A stretch of 64,000 nucleotides of DNA from Dehalogenimonas sp. WBC-2 (GCA_001005265.1 CP011392.1:930001-994000); one strand, 5' to 3'. Shown: positions 7,635 to 16,191, counted from the first letter of the stretch. Made by a program: numbers and translations. Notes: generated by a model from the sequence alone, not told the origin.

Positions 7635-8675
7635 ATGTTCAACGGAATTAAGCGCAACGAGACGATATTATTAGTAGATGATGAGCCAATTGTAAGACGG
7701 CTGCTCCATCAAAAACTTACTAATGAAGGCTATGAATGTCTTGAAGCTGGTTCGGCTGATGAAGCGTTAAATAAACTTAGCAATAATCCCGACATTGCAC
7801 TAATTATCTCTGATATGAAAATGCCCGGTAAAAGCGGGATGGAGCTTCTTTCCGAAGTTAAAATCATGTATCCGGATACTGCCGTAATCATGGCCACAGC
7901 CATTACAGAGACAGCTGTTGCCATTGAGTGCATGAAGCAAGGCGCTTATGATTATCTTCCCAAGCCTTTTAAGCTTGATGAAGTAGTATTTTCTGTTTGG
8001 CGGGCGCTGGAGAAACGTAGATTACAACTGGAAAACCGTGAGTATCGCCAGAGTCTGGAAGACAAAGTAGAAGTACAGGCAGAAAAAATCCGGGCATCAT
8101 TCTTCAATTCCATCACATCGTTAGCCTATGCTCTTGACGCCAAGGATGGTTATACAGCCGGGCACTCACAAAGAGTATCTGAAATGGCTGTCGGTATCGG
8201 TATAGAGATGGGATTACCCCAAACATTGATTGAACAGATACGTCTGGCTGGTTTGGTTCATGACATAGGGAAAATCGGCATTGATGGAAGCATTCTGCAT
8301 AAACCCGGGATACTTAATCCGTCTGAACGTGAAGAAATGGAAAAACACCCGGCCATCGGGGAGCATATACTGGCGCCCGTTATAGACGATGGTGAGATAC
8401 TGGCAATGGTGCGCAATCATCATGAACGATGGGATGGTACCGGTTATCCGGATCGGCTGGCTAGTGAAAGTATCCCTCTCGGCTCTCGTGTTCTTGCTCT
8501 GGCTGATACCTTTGATGCCATGACTTCCGAGCGGCCATACCGCACTGCCAGAGGCGCTGGTTATGCCCTTGATGAGATCCGACGCTGCTCGGGAACACAA
8601 TTTGATGTGGCCGTGGTGGACGCTTTCTTTCAAGCCCGCAACGTCATAACTGAGGTAATGGGGCTCAGTAGCTGA
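7635..8675 (+). CDS. Response regulator with HD-GYP output domain
   Basis: 346 residues. A receiver domain (about 10-125) has ETILLVDDEPIVRRLL, phospho-acceptor in LIISDMKMPGKSG, and the conserved Lys in YLPKPFKLDE. After a helical linker, an HD-GYP domain (about 155-340) carries LVHDIGKIGI, the HD metal site, and NHHERWDGTGYPD. HD-GYP domains degrade cyclic di-GMP or related dinucleotides. No histidine kinase is adjacent. No ribosome site is obvious; about 220 AT-rich bases precede the gene. Confidence 0.94.
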   Translation: MFNGIKRNETILLVDDEPIVRRLLHQKLTNEGYECLEAGSADEALNKLSNNPDIALIISDMKMPGKSGMELLSEVKIMYPDTAVIMATAITETAVAIECMKQGAYDYLPKPFKLDEVVFSVWRALEKRRLQLENREYRQSLEDKVEVQAEKIRASFFNSITSLAYALDAKDGYTAGHSQRVSEMAVGIGIEMGLPQTLIEQIRLAGLVHDIGKIGIDGSILHKPGILNPSEREEMEKHPAIGEHILAPVIDDGEILAMVRNHHERWDGTGYPDRLASESIPLGSRVLALADTFDAMTSERPYRTARGAGYALDEIRRCSGTQFDVAVVDAFFQARNVITEVMGLSS

Positions 8676-8841
8676 TAAGTTTCGTTACTGTTGATTCCAT
8701 ATATAAAAAAATCCAGTAATTCTGTTGGGTGCATTGTCGGCATTTTTTCACAAGCAACCACCAATTCCTACCCTGAATTATATTGGCCAGTGGTAGCCGT
8801 TTTTTGTACAATGAGTTCATAATATTTTTAATTGAGGTTCC

Positions 8842-9489
8842 ATGGAAAGAATTAATTACGCCGCCGTACTTGACCCCCATAAGTATCCCTTTCCTGTAAT
8901 GACTGTTGGCGTCATGGGTGCAGCTGGCGGTACAATTACTGAGGAATCAAAGGCTAAAATGCGTGAACTTGGTAAGTGCATTGCTCGCCGTGGTTACGTT
9001 CTGGTCACCGGCGCGTCCCCTGGTATTCCGCATGAAACGGTACTGGGCTCCTTTGAAGAAGGTGGCTTTACCGTGGGTATCTCTCCCGCTTTGAACTTAG
9101 AAGAACACGTTGTTAAGTACAAATCACCTACACAGGGTTATCGTTCTATTATCTATACCGGCAGTGGTTTAATGGGCAGAGAAATTGAAAATATCAGGTC
9201 CTGCGATGTGGTAATTTTTGCCGGAGGACGTTCTGGAACCCTCGGTGAATTCGCCATAGCATTCGACGAAGGCAAGATTATCGGTGTCCTTGAGGGTACC
9301 GGCGGCATCTCGGAACATTTGAAGGATATTATCAAAATGATTGATAAAAACACCGGTGCAATCATGAGTTATGATGCCGACCCGCTAAAACTGCTAACAA
9401 AGCTGGAAGACCTGTATAGGGAAACACTGTTGCCGCAGCACGTGCGTCTGATGGAAATCCATAATCCTGATGGTGTTCTCAGTGATTAA
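8842..9489 (+). CDS. LOG-like Rossmann protein (TIGR00725-type)
   Basis: 215 residues with a Rossmann-like start VGVMGAAGGTITEESK, ARRGYVLVTGASPGIPHETV, and GGRSGTLGEFAIAF, which corresponds to the PGGxGTxxE nucleotide-monophosphate binding motif of the LOG/lysine-decarboxylase-like superfamily. Relatives include cytokinin-riboside phosphoribohydrolases and nucleoside-5'-monophosphate hydrolases; here the first Pro of the motif is replaced, so activity is uncertain. A GAGG ribosome site precedes the ATG. It lies 65 bases upstream of tkt and may be cotranscribed. Confidence 0.82.
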   Translation: MERINYAAVLDPHKYPFPVMTVGVMGAAGGTITEESKAKMRELGKCIARRGYVLVTGASPGIPHETVLGSFEEGGFTVGISPALNLEEHVVKYKSPTQGYRSIIYTGSGLMGREIENIRSCDVVIFAGGRSGTLGEFAIAFDEGKIIGVLEGTGGISEHLKDIIKMIDKNTGAIMSYDADPLKLLTKLEDLYRETLLPQHVRLMEIHNPDGVLSD

Positions 9490-9554
9490 GAGCTACCAGG
9501 TTTTGATCATAAAGCTATCCGTAGCATGTATGATAGGACATCGAAAGGTTAAAC

Positions 9555-11591
9555 ATGAACGAAAAAGAACTTGAACACCTGTCTATCAACACTATCCGTT
9601 TTTTATCCGCGGATATGGTACAAAAAGCAGTCTCCGGACATCCCGGCGCCCCCATGGGCACCGCGGTCATCGCTTACGTTCTGTGGCAGAATTATTTAAA
9701 ACACAATCCTTCTGACCCCGGCTGGTTCGACCGGGACCGATTTGTACTCTCGGCTGGACATGCCTCTGCTTTATTGTATTCAATGCTTCATCTTACAGGT
9801 TATGACCTGACGATTGATGACATCAAGCTATTCCGGCAATGGGGGTCTAAGACACCGGGACACCCTGAATACAGACTGACACCTGGTGTCGAAGCCACCA
9901 CCGGGCCTCTGGGGCAGGGCTTTGGCAACGGTGTGGGAATGGCCATCGCAGAAAAATGGCTGGCATCGCATTTTAATAAACCCGGTCATGATATTATCAA
10001 CCATTTCACTTACGCCATCGTCTCCGATGGCGACCTGATGGAAGGTGTGTCCGCTGAAGCGGCTTCGCTGGCTGGCACTCTTAAACTGGGTAAACTCATA
10101 TACCTTTATGACGATAATAAAATTACCATTGAGGGCGATACCACCAACTACTTCAACGAGGATGTCCCTGCAAGGTTCCGCGCCTATGGCTGGCAGGTTA
10201 TTGGCCCCATTGACGGTATGGATGCAACGGCCGTCAACAACGCACTCGCTGAAGCTCATAAGAATCTGGATAAGCCTAAACTCATCGTATGCCGTACTAT
10301 CATAGGTTACGGTGCGCCCAATAAAGCAGGTACCAGTTCCGCCCACGGTGAAGCCCTGGGAGAAAAGGAACTTGCAGCAGCCAAAGAACGCCTGGGATGG
10401 TCTTCTAAAGACACCTTTTCAATCCCCGCTGAAGTAGCAGAGCATATGTCGGCAGTGACGACCGGGCACTCTTGCCAAAATGAATGGCAGCAACGCTTCG
10501 AGTCTTACATGAAGACGTACCCGCAGGAAGCTGCCCGGTTGAAATCATTTATTGCCGGCAAGTTACCTCTGGAATGGAAAAATGGATTAGACAAAACTTT
10601 TCAACCGGAAGATAAACCGCTGGCTACCAGGGAGGCATCGGGCAAAATTCTCAATCTCATCGGTAAAAAGATTGAAAATGTCATCGGTGGCTCAGGTGAT
10701 CTTACTCCGTCAACCAAGACGTTTTTAGAATTTGATGGCATTTTTAGTCCGGCTAATCCTTCCGGGCGTAACCTGCAATTTGGTGTCAGGGAACACGCTA
10801 TGGGCGCCATCTGTAACGGCCTGGCACTCCATGGCGGTATTATCCCCTATGCTGCCACCTTCCTGGTATTCTACGATTATATGAGACCCTCAGTTCGTCT
10901 GGCAGCCATAATGGGTCTCCACGTGATTTATATATTTACTCATGATTCCATCGGTTTAGGTGAAGATGGCCCTACCCATCAACCGGTTGAACATCTATTA
11001 GGCTTGCGTTCGGTGCCTCATATGGTGACAATACGTCCTGCCGATGCGGCTGAGACCGTAGTTGCCTGGGAGTCAGCCATTGAGCGTAATGACGGACCAA
11101 CTGCCCTTATCTTAACCCGGCAGAAATTACCAATACTGAACCGGGTTGCAATGGCACCGGCTTCACTTGCCCGTCATGGCGGCTACATTCTCTGGCAGGC
11201 TGACGCTGAACCCAAAGTCATCATTATAGCCACCGGCTCTGAGGTTCATTTGGCCCTTGAGTCCAGCCGCATTCTTCAGGCAAAAGGTATCTCCACCCGT
11301 GTCGTTTCGTTGCCATCCTGGGAGATTTTCGACGCTCAATCCGCGGAATACCGGCAGGAGGTGTTGCCTTGTCATATTTGGAGACGAGTAACTGTTGAAG
11401 CCGGACGAACTTTAGGCTGGGAACGCTACGCTGGAGATCGGGGCATTAAGATTGGCCTTGATCACTTCGGAGCCTCAGCCCCCGCCGATATCCTATTTGA
11501 ACAATTTGGCATTACCTCCGGCCATATTGTTAAAGCGGCAATAAAATTAGCAGGAGAGCCTGATGAAAAACGGAATTGTCATTGCATCTGA
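9555..11591 (+). CDS. tkt: Transketolase
   Basis: 678 residues, normal full length. The thiamine-diphosphate domain includes [11 protein letters not shown] and the metal motif [18 protein letters not shown]. The pyrimidine-binding domain has [20 protein letters not shown] and [20 protein letters not shown]. The C-terminal domain starts near [11 protein letters not shown]. It moves two-carbon units between pentose and other sugar phosphates. The 3' end overlaps rpiB by 29 bases, so the two are translationally linked. An AAAGG ribosome site precedes the ATG. Confidence 0.97.
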   Translation: MNEKELEHLSINTIRFLSADMVQKAVSGHPGAPMGTAVIAYVLWQNYLKHNPSDPGWFDRDRFVLSAGHASALLYSMLHLTGYDLTIDDIKLFRQWGSKTPGHPEYRLTPGVEATTGPLGQGFGNGVGMAIAEKWLASHFNKPGHDIINHFTYAIVSDGDLMEGVSAEAASLAGTLKLGKLIYLYDDNKITIEGDTTNYFNEDVPARFRAYGWQVIGPIDGMDATAVNNALAEAHKNLDKPKLIVCRTIIGYGAPNKAGTSSAHGEALGEKELAAAKERLGWSSKDTFSIPAEVAEHMSAVTTGHSCQNEWQQRFESYMKTYPQEAARLKSFIAGKLPLEWKNGLDKTFQPEDKPLATREASGKILNLIGKKIENVIGGSGDLTPSTKTFLEFDGIFSPANPSGRNLQFGVREHAMGAICNGLALHGGIIPYAATFLVFYDYMRPSVRLAAIMGLHVIYIFTHDSIGLGEDGPTHQPVEHLLGLRSVPHMVTIRPADAAETVVAWESAIERNDGPTALILTRQKLPILNRVAMAPASLARHGGYILWQADAEPKVIIIATGSEVHLALESSRILQAKGISTRVVSLPSWEIFDAQSAEYRQEVLPCHIWRRVTVEAGRTLGWERYAGDRGIKIGLDHFGASAPADILFEQFGITSGHIVKAAIKLAGEPDEKRNCHCI

Positions 11592-12030
11592 TCACGGCGG
11601 CTTTGCCTTAAAACAAATGCTGTTGCCTTTGCTGCAAAAAGATGGTTACAAGATCAATGATTTGGGTGCTTATGAATTCCTTCAGGATGATGATTATCCG
11701 GACTATGCTGAACATCTGGCCAGGGAGGTCAATAGCGGTAAGGCAAGCCGGGGCATACTGATTTGTGGTTCAGGAGCTGGCGCTGCCATGGCGGCTAACA
11801 AAGTGCCTGGCATCCGTGCCTCTGTCTGCCATGATACCTATTCCGCCCACCAGGCAGTAGAACATGATGATATGAATGTCCTTTGCCTCGGTGCCCGGGT
11901 ATTGGGGTTGTCGCTGGCCCAGGAACTGTGCACCGCATTTCTGTGCGCTTCTTTCAGAGATGAGCCTCGGTATCGCCGGCGTCTGGACAAACTCAATGAA
12001 ATAGAGCGCAGCGCACTTCTTAATCGTTAA
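11563..12030 (+). CDS. rpiB: Ribose-5-phosphate isomerase B
   Basis: 155 residues of the RpiB/LacAB family: [51 protein letters not shown], and [16 protein letters not shown]. The active-site cysteine in the ICGSG loop and the catalytic His region are present. It interconverts ribose-5-phosphate and ribulose-5-phosphate. A ribosome site AGGAGA sits inside the end of tkt. With tkt and the neighbouring rpe it makes a non-oxidative pentose-phosphate set. Confidence 0.95.
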   Translation: MKNGIVIASDHGGFALKQMLLPLLQKDGYKINDLGAYEFLQDDDYPDYAEHLAREVNSGKASRGILICGSGAGAAMAANKVPGIRASVCHDTYSAHQAVEHDDMNVLCLGARVLGLSLAQELCTAFLCASFRDEPRYRRRLDKLNEIERSALLNR

Positions 12031-12048
12031 GTAAATTGCCTGGTAGGT

Positions 12049-12699
12049 TTAACAGCTTCCGGCATCAACAATTGCTTGCAACCGCCGGTAACTGGCTGCA
12101 GGATCTACGGCACGAAAAATGCCGCTGCCGACACAAATGTCATCCACACCGCTGGCAGCCACTTCAAGGATATTATCAACCTTGATACCGCCGTCAATAG
12201 CTATTCTGATATCTGGTGCCAACGCTCTTAGCTCACCAATTTTATTGAGCACATCGGGAATATACTTCGCGCCATAAAATCCTGGGTCTACTGACAAAAT
12301 AAGTATCGCATCCAGCAGCGGCAGATATTCCGCAATTGCAGACACCTGCGTCTCGGGATTGATAGCCATACCAACTTCCAAATCCAGTTTTCTGGCTGAA
12401 GCAATTACGGCTAACGGTTCAGTCACAGCCTCAAAATGAAAAATAACCCGCTGCGCTCTGGCAGATTTAAAGCCGCTGAAATAAACCTCAGGGTTCTTTA
12501 CCATTAAATGGGCTTCCCAATTGAATGGTAACTTGGCGGCCTTTACCGCCTGCCAGTTGATGCTGCATGACGGGACAAATTCACCATCCATGATATCCAC
12601 TTGAACCCAGTCTGTTGCGCCTTTTATTGCTGCCGCCATCCTTTTAAACGCTTCAGCGTCATCAGTCAGGATGGCTGGTACTACTCTAACTTTTCTCAT
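12049..12699 (-). CDS. Ribulose-phosphate 3-epimerase-like protein, active-site variant
   Basis: 216 residues from the ATG at 12697-12699 (an in-frame ATG seven codons upstream is possible). The TIM-barrel pattern of RPE is clear: VPAILTDD, WVQVDIMDGEFVPS, WEAHLMVKNPE, LILSVDPGFYGAKYI, IAIDGGIKVDNI. However the usual PSILS serine is Ala9, and the metal-ligand His before V-D is Gln33, while Asp35, the AHLMV histidine and the DGG aspartate remain. Activity or metal use may therefore differ. It converges on rpiB with 18 bases between, which supports a pentose-phosphate role. Confidence 0.82.
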   Translation of the reverse strand: MRKVRVVPAILTDDAEAFKRMAAAIKGATDWVQVDIMDGEFVPSCSINWQAVKAAKLPFNWEAHLMVKNPEVYFSGFKSARAQRVIFHFEAVTEPLAVIASARKLDLEVGMAINPETQVSAIAEYLPLLDAILILSVDPGFYGAKYIPDVLNKIGELRALAPDIRIAIDGGIKVDNILEVAASGVDDICVGSGIFRAVDPAASYRRLQAIVDAGSC

Positions 12700-12778
12700 A
12701 CACTTGTCCCGTAAAAACATACTTACAATGAGCTGGAAGCAAATAATATATTAACTTCGATGTGTTAAATATAATGCT

Positions 12779-13630
12779 TTAATTTCGATCGTTGCCGCGC
12801 GCCAAAAGTACCGGCAGTTTTGTTGCCGCACCCACAGTGGTGGCAACACTGCCATAGACCCAGCGGTCAAGACCTGTGCGGCCATGAGTGGCCATTGCTA
12901 TTATGTCAACACCTTCGTCTTCTGAAACCTTGAGAATACTCTCAGCGATACCACCAAATACCACCTTTATTCTTGAAGTAACTCCGGCGTCCCTAAATAT
13001 GGTGGCCGTACGCTCAAGATAAACACTGGCTTGTTCACGGACTTCTTTCATCAAAATCAGAGCATACTCCTCCCAACTTGGCTTGGCGGACGGAGGACGG
13101 TCTGAGGGTATTTCAGGAAAACCACTGACAGACATCAGCACTATTTCAGCCTTGGTAACCTTTGCAAGCCGGATAACATGGGGCACAACGTTTTCGGAAA
13201 TGATGGATCCATCTAATGGTAATAATATCTTCGCCAGATTTGGCTTTACCGTGCCGGGTTTGACCAATAAAAGCGGACAGTTATCCGTAACCAGGTTCTG
13301 CAGCACTTTAGCCTCGTGGTTCAGGTCAGAGTAGCTCTGGCGGCAAACGACAACAAGTTCCACACCCTCTTTTGCCACATAATTCCTAATACGTTCAACC
13401 AAGTCACCTGGTTCGGTATGGCTCACCGCTCTGAACCCATCTACGCCAAGTATTCTACCTTGCACGTCAAGGTAGGCGCTGTTGAGGCGGCAAAGGCGCA
13501 ATTCATCCTCGGGACAGACGCTGAAAAGCACCATGGTAGTATCCGGCCCGGCTAGTTTCCGAGCCAACGGTAGTGCCTCTTCTGCTGACTCTGACCCATC
13601 TAATGGGATCAGTATCTTCCGGTAAACCAT
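12779..13630 (-). CDS. Tandem universal stress protein
   Basis: 283 residues made of two UspA domains. The first (about 1-130) begins YRKILIPLDGSESAEEALPLA; the second (about 135-283) begins AKILLPLDGSIISENVVPHV and ends with the nucleotide-binding MATHGRTGLDRWVYGSVA. The G-2x-G-9x-G(S/T) type motif suggests that only the second domain binds ATP. USPs are cytoplasmic stress-adaptation proteins. A GGGGGCGAG ribosome site and a promoter lie immediately upstream. Confidence 0.93.
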   Translation of the reverse strand: MVYRKILIPLDGSESAEEALPLARKLAGPDTTMVLFSVCPEDELRLCRLNSAYLDVQGRILGVDGFRAVSHTEPGDLVERIRNYVAKEGVELVVVCRQSYSDLNHEAKVLQNLVTDNCPLLLVKPGTVKPNLAKILLPLDGSIISENVVPHVIRLAKVTKAEIVLMSVSGFPEIPSDRPPSAKPSWEEYALILMKEVREQASVYLERTATIFRDAGVTSRIKVVFGGIAESILKVSEDEGVDIIAMATHGRTGLDRWVYGSVATTVGAATKLPVLLARGNDRN

Positions 13631-13661
13631 TTTGTCTCGCCCCCAAACTTAACTATCCCAA

Positions 13662-13690
13662 ATTATACCGGAATTATATCCGTCAGCCAA
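13662..13690 (-). promoter_or_regulatory. Promoter of the universal stress protein gene
   Basis: On the minus strand: TTGGCT, 17-base spacer, TATAAT (13662-13667), about 31 bases before the ATG at 13628-13630. Confidence 0.6.
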
Positions 13691-13702
13691 AGGTAGCAAA
13701 GC

Positions 13703-13960
13703 CCGTCGTCATTGCGAGGAACAAAGCAATCCAGGTAAACGTTCACCCTGCTTGCCCAGAGTCTGCACTCTGGGAGCTTGTCGAAGGGTCATCCTCTCAG
13801 AATCCTCCCCATCGTCATTGCGAGGCTACGCGCTTCTCCCTTTCGTAAAGGGAGATTGAGAGGGATTTCCTCCACCATTGCGCGTCTCGGGCAAAGCAAT
13901 CCCGGTAACCCTGCTTGTACTAAGCATAGCGTGAGTGAACTGTGGAAGGCTCCTCATTAA
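13703..13960. repeat. Dispersed intergenic repeat block (ATTGCGAGG ... GCAATCC type)
   Basis: The block holds CGTCATTGCGAGG near 13707 and again near 13814, each paired with AAAGCAATCC or CAAAGCAATCCC (near 13722 and 13891). These are short, partly complementary motifs that recur in intergenic DNA of several bacterial groups. Two frames across the block are low-complexity translations of the repeats and are not called as genes. Confidence 0.6.
13737..13790 (+). repeat. 54-bp direct repeat, copy 1, with 20-bp palindrome
   Basis: Matches 15136-15189 at 52 of 54 positions by eye. The centre (13755-13774) is a perfect hairpin with 8-base arms, CCCAGAGT and ACTCTGGG, around CTGC. Flanked by the ATTGCGAGG-type motifs. 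Confidence 0.9.
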
Positions 13961-13980
13961 AATCCCACCCCAATCCCCAA

Positions 13981-14033
13981 AAACGTTCGCTCTGTTTATC
14001 ACGAGTTAGCACTCAGGAGACTGTCAAAGAGTC
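13981..14033 (+). repeat. Degenerate copy of the 54-bp repeat
   Basis: Shares the opening AAACGTTCGC and the closing pattern (GCACTC, GGAG, CTGTC, AAGAGTC) with the 54-bp repeat, but the central palindrome is lost. A further weak copy follows CCCTGCTTG at about 13910-13952. Confidence 0.5.
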
Positions 14034-14049
14034 TTCTTCTGAAGCCCCC

Positions 14050-14523
14050 TCAGTCCCGTAACGGCATCCCTCGGGCATCCCTATTCAAAGAGCCTGTAAG
14101 AATAAGAATGCCTTCGATGAAACCCCAGATCGCACCAAAACCAAATGTGATAATGGTAACCGCTATCTGGGCAATGCCGATTCCAGTGTATCCGAGATAA
14201 AAGCGGTGGACGCCAAATCCGCCGAGGAAAATACCCAAAAGCCCCGCCGCGATCCTTGATCTCTGTGTCGGGTTATAACAAGGTACTGCGCCATTTACCG
14301 GAGCCCCGCAGCTTGCGCAAAAAGCGGCGCCATCCACCATTTCTTTGCCGCAGCGGCTACAAAAATGAGACCCACCGTTCGCGTCATGGGTGGAACCAGG
14401 TTGGTTAATCGGCTGGGTATTCACTGGTCTCCGGTTTGTCAGGGACACGATTAACACAATCGGTAATATGATTAGCGCTATTATCACTAAAATAATTAAG
14501 ATTTCCATAGGACCAATTCGCAT
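14050..14523 (-). CDS. TM2-domain protein with N-terminal membrane span and zinc ribbon
   Basis: 157 residues: an N-terminal hydrophobic span (ILIILVIIALIILPIVLIV), a linker, a zinc ribbon CSRCGKEMVDGAAFCASCG, and a TM2 domain (AAGLLGIFLGGFGVHRFYLG ... WGFIEGILILTGS). TM2 proteins are two-span membrane proteins of unknown function. The zinc ribbon plus TM2 part is a close copy of the neighbouring 105-residue gene, so this pair is a tandem duplication in which this copy gained an extra membrane span. A purine-rich region precedes the ATG. Confidence 0.88.
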   Translation of the reverse strand: MRIGPMEILIILVIIALIILPIVLIVSLTNRRPVNTQPINQPGSTHDANGGSHFCSRCGKEMVDGAAFCASCGAPVNGAVPCYNPTQRSRIAAGLLGIFLGGFGVHRFYLGYTGIGIAQIAVTIITFGFGAIWGFIEGILILTGSLNRDARGMPLRD

Positions 14524-14575
14524 AGTTTTTACCTGCCTTCTACGGTTTTATAATTCTTGTTTTTTCAAGGCAATC

Positions 14576-14893
14576 TCAGTCCCGTAACGGCCTCCCTCTG
14601 GCATCCCTGCTCATAGACCCGGTAAGAATAAGAATCCCTTCGATGAACCCCCAGATCGCGCCAAAACCTAGAGTAACGATGGTAACCACTATCTGGGCAA
14701 TCCCGATTCCAGTGTATCCGAGATAAAAGCGGTGGATGCCGAACGCTCCAAGGAAGATACCAAATAATCCCGCCGCAAGCTTTGATTTCTGTTCAGGGTT
14801 GTAACACGCCACCGGACTGTTGACCGGCGTCCCGCAACTACCGCAAAAAACCGCCCCTTCCACAACTTCTTTACCGCACTTACAACAAAACAC
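14576..14893 (-). CDS. Zinc-ribbon TM2-domain protein
   Basis: 105 residues: MFCCKCGKEVVEGAVFCGSCG zinc ribbon followed by a TM2 domain with GIFLGAFGIHRFYLGYTGI and WGFIEGILILTGSMSRD. Two membrane spans with short loops are expected and the zinc ribbon should face the cytoplasm. GAGGA lies just upstream. The sister gene 52 bases downstream shares the same domain order and both end in ...RDARG.PLRD. Confidence 0.9.
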   Translation of the reverse strand: MFCCKCGKEVVEGAVFCGSCGTPVNSPVACYNPEQKSKLAAGLFGIFLGAFGIHRFYLGYTGIGIAQIVVTIVTLGFGAIWGFIEGILILTGSMSRDARGRPLRD

Positions 14894-15135
14894 AGATGTC
14901 CTCCTCTTTACCAGAGTAATGGGATGATTATACGACGAAGTTAGGTTGATTTATAGAGTCTTTTTACAGAATAGATTGGTAGTCGTGGGGCGGTTTTGGC
15001 AGCGGGCATATCGGTGGTGGTGGTGGAGACAGCAAAGACTGATAGGTAAAAGCTCGATGCGAGGAGCGCAGCGACGTGGTTTATACTCTAGCGTTAGCGA
15101 GAGTATTTATACTTGGCAAAGCGGAGAATCCATAA
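14894..15135. other. Intergenic DNA with a short hairpin
   Basis: No gene found. It contains GAGGAGCGCAGCGACG, a remnant of the ATTGCGAGGAGCGNAGCGAC-type repeat, and a 7-bp inverted repeat ATACTCT/AGAGTAT at 15083-15106. Confidence 0.4.
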
Positions 15136-15189
15136 AAACGTTCGCCCTGCCTGCCCAGAGTCTGCACTCTGGGAGCTTGTCGAAGGGTC
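15136..15189 (+). repeat. 54-bp direct repeat, copy 2, with 20-bp palindrome
   Basis: Same 54-bp unit as at 13737-13790, in the same orientation, 1.4 kb away. The perfect hairpin is at 15154-15173. It ends about 58 bases before noncoding element A. Confidence 0.9.
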
Positions 15190-15247
15190 CTACTCATTGA
15201 ACCGTGCTGAACGCATCCCTCTCTTACCCAAAAATAAACCCTCAAAT

Positions 15248-15636
15248 AGTTCCAAAACCCATTGACAATCCCACGCTGATGCTATATCATCTGTTCTCTG
15301 TATATCTGGTAGTTAAGAAGAGTATATGAATTATTTGTTTCTTCAGAAAACAACCGGTTGTTTTCATCGGTTTTAATCGTAAAAAGGGAGGTTGTTTTGG
15401 TTGTTTTTGCTTTTTTGAGAAAAACAATTCACACTCCTCAGCCACAGCCGCCTGCGTGCCAAAAGTCGCACCTTGAAAACTGAAGAATTGAAACCTGCAA
15501 ATAGCTGAATTGTTGCTTTGAATCAAAACTCCAGGTCTCAAAAAACGGGTATTTGTGTCAAAACAATTCTCTATTCTTTCTGTTGCCCTCGGATATTTGA
15601 AATTTTTTTACTTTTTTCGCTTGTGACTTTGGAACT
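15248..15636 (+). ncRNA. Noncoding element A: transcribed structured RNA or MITE-like element
   Basis: This 389-bp stretch is homologous along its whole length to 61278-61664 on the other strand. It begins AGTTCCAAA and ends TTTGGAACT, a perfect 9-bp terminal inverted repeat. Blocks of perfect identity with element B include 34 bp (15498-15531) and 23 bp (15547-15569), which contain GAATTGTT and AACAATTC and can pair. A palindrome AACAACCGGTTGTT lies near 15349-15362, followed by more GGTTGTT copies. A sigma70-type promoter sits at 15262-15290. Frames inside it are not conserved between the copies. No target-site duplication is evident. Whether it is a non-autonomous mobile element or an RNA gene cannot be decided here. 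Confidence 0.7.
15262..15290 (+). promoter_or_regulatory. Conserved promoter inside element A
   Basis: TTGACA, 17-base spacer, TATCAT. Element B has TTGACA, 17 bases, TAACAT at the same place although the spacer sequence itself has diverged, which points to selection on the promoter. Confidence 0.7.
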
Positions 15637-15674
15637 CAGTGTTCAAACCATCTATCATAGACACAGACAGGTAA

Positions 15675-15704
15675 TTGACACTGCTGCGCGTTGGTACTTA
15701 GAAT
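15675..15704 (+). promoter_or_regulatory. Promoter of the ferritin-like gene
   Basis: TTGACA (15675-15680), 18-base spacer, TAGAAT (15699-15704), about 31 bases before the ATG at 15736. The tRNA-Gly gene after element B has the same boxes and spacing. Confidence 0.65.
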
Positions 15705-15735
15705 AACAAAGTGATGAGTGATCTGAAGAGGTTTG

Positions 15736-16191
15736 ATGAACGCTGAAATTACCGAGGTGTTGGATACAGCGATGCTCAAAGAGGTGGCCTCTGCCGCTCT
15801 CTACCATCAGGCCGCAAAAAAGACCGACGACCCGGCAGCTGCCGCCCTGCTGAAAGAACTGGCCGCCTCTGAGGAAAAACATCTCAGCGTTTTGAAAAAT
15901 CTACCCAAAGATATAGTTCTAGTTCCTACGTTAAAAATAGAAACCGTGACTGACCTTAAACTTTCAGATTACCTGAAAGGACCGGATGAACTTAACGGCG
16001 CTGATCTTACTGATACCCTGCTCTTTGCCATCAAGCGTGAGGCTGAATCCGCGGCTTTTTACGTCAATCTGATGGATATTTTCAGCGACCGGCAAGCCAA
16101 AGATTTTTGCCGGATTCTGGCAGACCAGGAACAGGATCACAAGAGACGGCTTGAATCGTTATACAGCCGGATTGCATATCTGGAAAATTAG
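15736..16191 (+). CDS. Ferritin-like diiron protein (rubrerythrin-type four-helix bundle)
   Basis: About 151 residues from the ATG at 15736 with AGAGG upstream (an in-frame TTG precedes it directly). The helices carry the ferritin-like ligand pattern: EVASAALYHQAAKK, then ELAASEEKHLSVL, and in the second half AIKREAESAAFYVNLMD and ADQEQDHKRRLESLY. The two ExxH-type motifs match a carboxylate-bridged diiron site. No rubredoxin domain is present. Such proteins are linked to peroxide reduction or iron handling in anaerobes. The next gene follows after 18 bases and is probably cotranscribed. Confidence 0.82.
   Translation: MNAEITEVLDTAMLKEVASAALYHQAAKKTDDPAAAALLKELAASEEKHLSVLKNLPKDIVLVPTLKIETVTDLKLSDYLKGPDELNGADLTDTLLFAIKREAESAAFYVNLMDIFSDRQAKDFCRILADQEQDHKRRLESLYSRIAYLEN

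Noticed and set aside
13573-13960. Open frames over the repeat block right of the universal stress gene
   Set aside because: They are translations of intergenic repeats and overlap the stress-protein promoter and coding start.
15287-15541. An 84-codon minus-strand frame over element A (and similar frames at 15518-15706)
   Set aside because: Not conserved in element B, no ribosome site, no family resemblance; it is a by-product of the noncoding element.
15248-15636. Element A as 6S RNA, tmRNA or RNase P RNA
   Set aside because: I could not find the conserved cores of those RNAs, and two diverged copies with terminal inverted repeats do not fit them.
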